Assembly: GCA_009869945.1 (NCBI GenBank)
Contig: WIXG01000590.1
Location: 1-35,086, forward strand
Direction of reading: 5' to 3'
Length of the DNA stretch: 35,086 bases
Origin: Mesaphorura yosii
Taxonomy: Eukaryota; Arthropoda; Collembola; Poduromorpha; Tullbergiidae
Positions 31,855-35,086 of this stretch are shown here, piece by piece (position 1 is the first letter of the stretch; each line of letters begins with the position of its first letter). Both the position numbers and the translations under genes were made by a program. The notes below the pieces were generated by a model. The model was not told the origin of the DNA, ran no database searches, and was given only the letters and a program-made list of their open reading frames with translations.

Positions 31855-33114
31855 CGCCATCGTGCCCGGTGATACACTTTGAGAAACAAGAAACATGAAC
31901 ATGAACAAGGAGAAAATGACTTTCAACTTCTGTCCGAACAGCGCGTACGAAAACATTTCCACAGAATGAGAATAAAAGAAATGAAACTTTTATATTAAAG
32001 TTTCAAGTTTACTTTACTTTACTTTCTTGCATGCAGCATACTTTTGCACTGCGTTGCGCTTATAAAAGAGTCGTCTTTTATTACTCGGAATGCTTTCACT
32101 GCTTTCGCTTTCAGTTCTTTACATTTGCCTCGTCTTTGGCCGTGCTTGTGGCTTGGCTGTGGCCGAGCACGAATTTTTATGCTAAAGCGTCGCGGAGCCG
32201 AACTTCCGAGACTCAAGACGAGACGGAATTTTCACTCTGACTGACTTCATTTTGGTTCGGTTTCCGTTCCAGTCTCAGAATTGATTCTGTGGCCATGATT
32301 TCCTTTCATTACGCTCTTTATGCATGGGTTGAGTGAATCAGCCATCAGCATACAAAAGAATTACGGAGACGAAGAATGGCTGCTTCCAGAAATCAGGTCC
32401 ATTGTGCCGTGCGGTGCAGCAACACATTCTTAAGCACGAGCACTCATTTTGTATGCTCCTTTCAGGTCCGTGGCGTGGCCTGACTTAAATTCGATATTTT
32501 GCAAGATGAGCAGAGATCCAGGCGAGATGCGACTTTCTCCCTGCAGAATGCAGAATACAGCCGGGCTTGTCATATTTGATGATGAAGAATGGACAGTCAT
32601 CTTTCTCCTTCTCCTGCGTGCATCTTTCTTGCTTCTTACTTACGCTGCGCTGTGCTATGCCGTGTCTGCCTTCTCCGGGCAACCTTATCTCATCAGCCAT
32701 CGTCGTCGTCGCTATTAGCCTTCTTATGTTACACCTTCGCGTATCGCGTTCAGTGCTCGTTGCTGCGCTGGCAGCTGGAAAGGCAAGGAATAGCAAGAAA
32801 AGCCAAATGACGTTATGGAAATTGGAATAGGAAAAATTTCTTGCAACGCAGCGGAGTCGGAAAGACGAAAGAGAAGCCAGGAGGGGATTTTGAAACTAAT
32901 CTTTATGGAATATGTTATGATCTGCTCTGCACAGGCAATGCTAAACCTAATGTCATTTTGCCATTGCTATTGCCATTTCTGAGGAAATTTAACTTTTTCC
33001 CTCGACACGGCACGGCACGGCGAGTAGCGACTGCGACTTTCCCCAGGATATTGACGGAATGACTCCAAATCAAGTCAGCGTTGCGTCGCGCCTGCGCGCA
33101 TTTCGCGTGCCAGC

Positions 33115-33152
33115 GAAATGCTAAAATGCTAAAATGGCAAATGGCAAAATGG
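33115..33152. repeat. Short tandem direct repeats AAATGCT / AAATGGC
   Basis: Successive 7-8 bp units (AAATGCTA, AAATGCTA, AAATGGCA, AATGGCAA) followed by AATGGTGGC. This is a simple microsatellite-like array with drift. Confidence 0.7.
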
Positions 33153-34997
33153 TGGCTTCATTTTCTGAGACAAGGCTCGGGAAATTCTATTAAATTATCC
33201 ACGGCGCTCGTGTTTCGCACTTCGCACAGGTGAATAAATTTCCACTGCAGTAATTTAAATTGGAGAAAGCCGACGGGGAGCACGCGAAAAAAAGTATGCA
33301 AGCGGAGAAAGCAGAAAGCAGTACAGAAAGTCACGACTACAAGTGGCATTAAAGAGAAAGGAGAAAGCTCATTTCCCCAGTACGGCAGTAATCCTTTGCC
33401 TCCATAAAATAGTAATAATCGTACAAGATTGAATCAGCGCTCCAACTTTGCTGTCACTGCTGGCAGCCGGAATAATTTTTATGCTCCAACATCAACTTTT
33501 TATTCATAAGCAGCAAGAGCCCGAAACTTTCCCACTTGAAATTCTCCGGCCCACTTTTTGATCTCTGCGAAACGAAAATAACAGCAGCCCCAGCACGAAG
33601 ATTAAACGAGCCCGCAAAAAGCAACAGCAGCAGCGAAAGCAACAGTGAAAGCAAAGGCGAGAGTGAAAGTAAATAAAATTACGCATTCTTCGACCTGCCC
33701 GCTTCGCTTCAATTTTTAATCATAAATTCGTGAGCTGACGTTCGTTTCGGTTCGAATTGTTTTGTTGTTGCCGCCGCCGCCGACGTTGTTTTACACTCGA
33801 TCCAATTAGAATGTGAATTTTTCGCGTACACAACACACATATTTGAAATTTGAATCTCGCTTGCCTGCTTATCCATCGTCGCTTTATTAATTTCAAGGCT
33901 TTCCTCGAATCCTTATTTTGCGAATTTTTCACTGCAGTGAAAATAATCTCGACTCCGTTTTCGCGAGCACGGCGCGACGCGCTTTGTCATTGATTTGTGA
34001 TTGCTGACACAGCACTTCGGCTTCGGTATTACAGGCGAGTATTCCGTGAGAATGAGACGCGAGGCCGCCGCAATATTTATGTTTATGCGGGCTCAGGATC
34101 AAGACGCCATGCTAGATTTTTGCAGAGTCATCAAATTTCTTTATGCCTCGCATGCAAAAGCAAAGACAAAGACAAAAGCGGAGAGAAAGAAAGGGCCATG
34201 GCGTGGCATAGCGTAAGCATGGGCTTAAGATTAACGTAGCACTTGGGAAATCATTTCTGTGTTGTGCCGTGGCCGCGGCTGTATTTCTTTTACTTTGCTG
34301 CTTACCCCATGCAGTGCCAACAATTTATAAAAATATGCCACCGCATGATCCACCACAGGATTTCCTGCTCGTGCAGGATTCACAATTTACGAGAATATTT
34401 CCTGGAAAATGAAATCAAATCCAATCTGCGTGCCCTGCTGGAGAAGAAATCTATCCACATTCGACATTCGTAAATTCATGAAACACACATATCCACGGCC
34501 CATAGAATTGAATAATGGAAACTGCCTCCTTTCACCACTGAAAACAAACGGGTTTCATTGAGAAATTGTTGAAAGAAATTGTTCACGAATCGCAAATCGC
34601 AGCAGCAGGAGCGCGGCGACGAAAAATATGCCAGGCTGGAATTGTTCTTTGCAATTTCGGGGCATAAAAGCACCACTATTTTGTACACGCACAAGCAAGC
34701 ACACAAAAGACAAGAAAAGACACGCTCACGCTATTTTTGGACGGCACTGCCATCGCTGCGCTGGCGAGGTTATCGTCTATTGCATCGGTATGCTAAATAC
34801 GTTGTCGATCGGCCATTACATGCACGACACGACAAGCGGCATGAGCCCATGGGGCGCATTCACGCGTGTGTCTCGTGTACGGTGTATCTCATGAAATCGG
34901 AGGCACAATGTGGTAATGGCAATCTGGGTCAGCGATAATGGGGATAGTATGCTGATGCCAGCCTGGCCTGGTAGGGTTCCGATCGACTCGACTAAAG

Positions 34998-35086
34998 TCG
35001 AAAATTTTTTCGATTCGATTCGACTCGACTCGACTCGACTTGCCTCATATTTGAGTCGAATTTTTCGACTCGACGTTCGATTCGAC
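34998..35086. repeat. CGACT/CGATT pentamer array with flanking palindromes
   Basis: 35011-35040 is six perfect pentamers (CGATT twice, CGACT four times). A 16-bp perfect inverted repeat precedes it (TCGAAAA-TT-TTTTCGA, 34998-35013). Another follows it (GAGTCGAA-TTT-TTCGACTC, 35053-35071). More TCGAC words run to the window end, so the array may continue outside. Confidence 0.85.

Larger units (their letters stand above)
29190..35010. other. Long stretch without supported genes
   Basis: About 5.8 kb with no coding, RNA or transposon signal that I can support. It contains (TTTAC)n at about 32008-32026, AAATGCT/AAATGGC direct repeats at about 33115-33152, GGCAC repeats at about 33005-33020, and a TATCG cluster at 31822-31854. 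It may be an intron of the candidate gene above or intergenic regulatory DNA. Confidence 0.45.

Noticed and set aside
25674..35086. CRISPR-like or phage-like system in the gene-poor region
   Set aside because: Repeats are short microsatellite words without regular spacers, and the window is eukaryotic.

Overview
This window is nuclear DNA from an invertebrate animal with a compact genome, most likely an arthropod or a close relative such as a tardigrade. The grounds are spliceosomal GT-AG introns of about 60-120 bp, AATAAA polyadenylation signals, a Ty3/Gypsy retrotransposon, an arthropod-like tRNA-Arg(ACG), and metazoan housekeeping genes (REV1, RPB7, GLO1, ARMT1, the ATP synthase g subunit, a NOL8-like protein). 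I cannot name the species. Exon coordinates come from reading splice sites and codon phase by eye; no transcript evidence was available.

Left part (1-5.9 kb). This is a rearranged apoptosis locus. A CARD-type caspase (its first exon lies off the left edge) runs from 48 to 1384. A 3'-truncated, frameshifted Ty3/Gypsy element follows (about 1678-4205). After it comes a duplicated CARD module (4422-4908) that could encode a CARD-only protein of 123 residues, and then a second, decayed CARD copy (to 5164). The caspase exon 2 and part of its upstream intron recur without a mismatch over 116 bp in the CARD-only module.

Middle part (5.9-25.7 kb). This is gene-dense. In order: an intronless patatin-like phospholipase (+, 5929-7230); ATP synthase subunit g (+, 7860-8379); a NOL8-like nucleolar RRM protein (-, 11094-8638); tRNA-Arg(ACG) (+, 11311-11383) in the divergent spacer; REV1 (+, 11721-16675, seven exons, about 1501 aa); ARMT1, a DUF89 metal-dependent phosphatase/methyltransferase (-, 18446-16869); an unrecognised proline-rich protein (-, 19859-19182); an unrecognised Ser/Ala/Gln-rich multi-exon protein (+, about 20767-23439); RPB7 (-, 24568-23805); and glyoxalase I (+, 24937-25673). 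NOL8-like/REV1 and RPB7/GLO1 are head-to-head pairs. ATP synthase g/NOL8-like, REV1/ARMT1 and the unknown gene/RPB7 are tail-to-tail pairs. The last pair has polyadenylation signals that imply overlapping 3' UTRs. There is no operon and no single pathway, although REV1 (translesion synthesis) and ARMT1 (linked to the DNA damage response in humans) sit next to each other.

Right part (25.7-35.1 kb). About 9.4 kb has no gene I can support. It holds many short direct repeats, a cluster of TATCG/CGATA words, a possible short first coding exon (29160-29189), and a CGACT-type pentamer array with palindromes at the right edge. It could be an intergenic regulatory domain or a long first intron.
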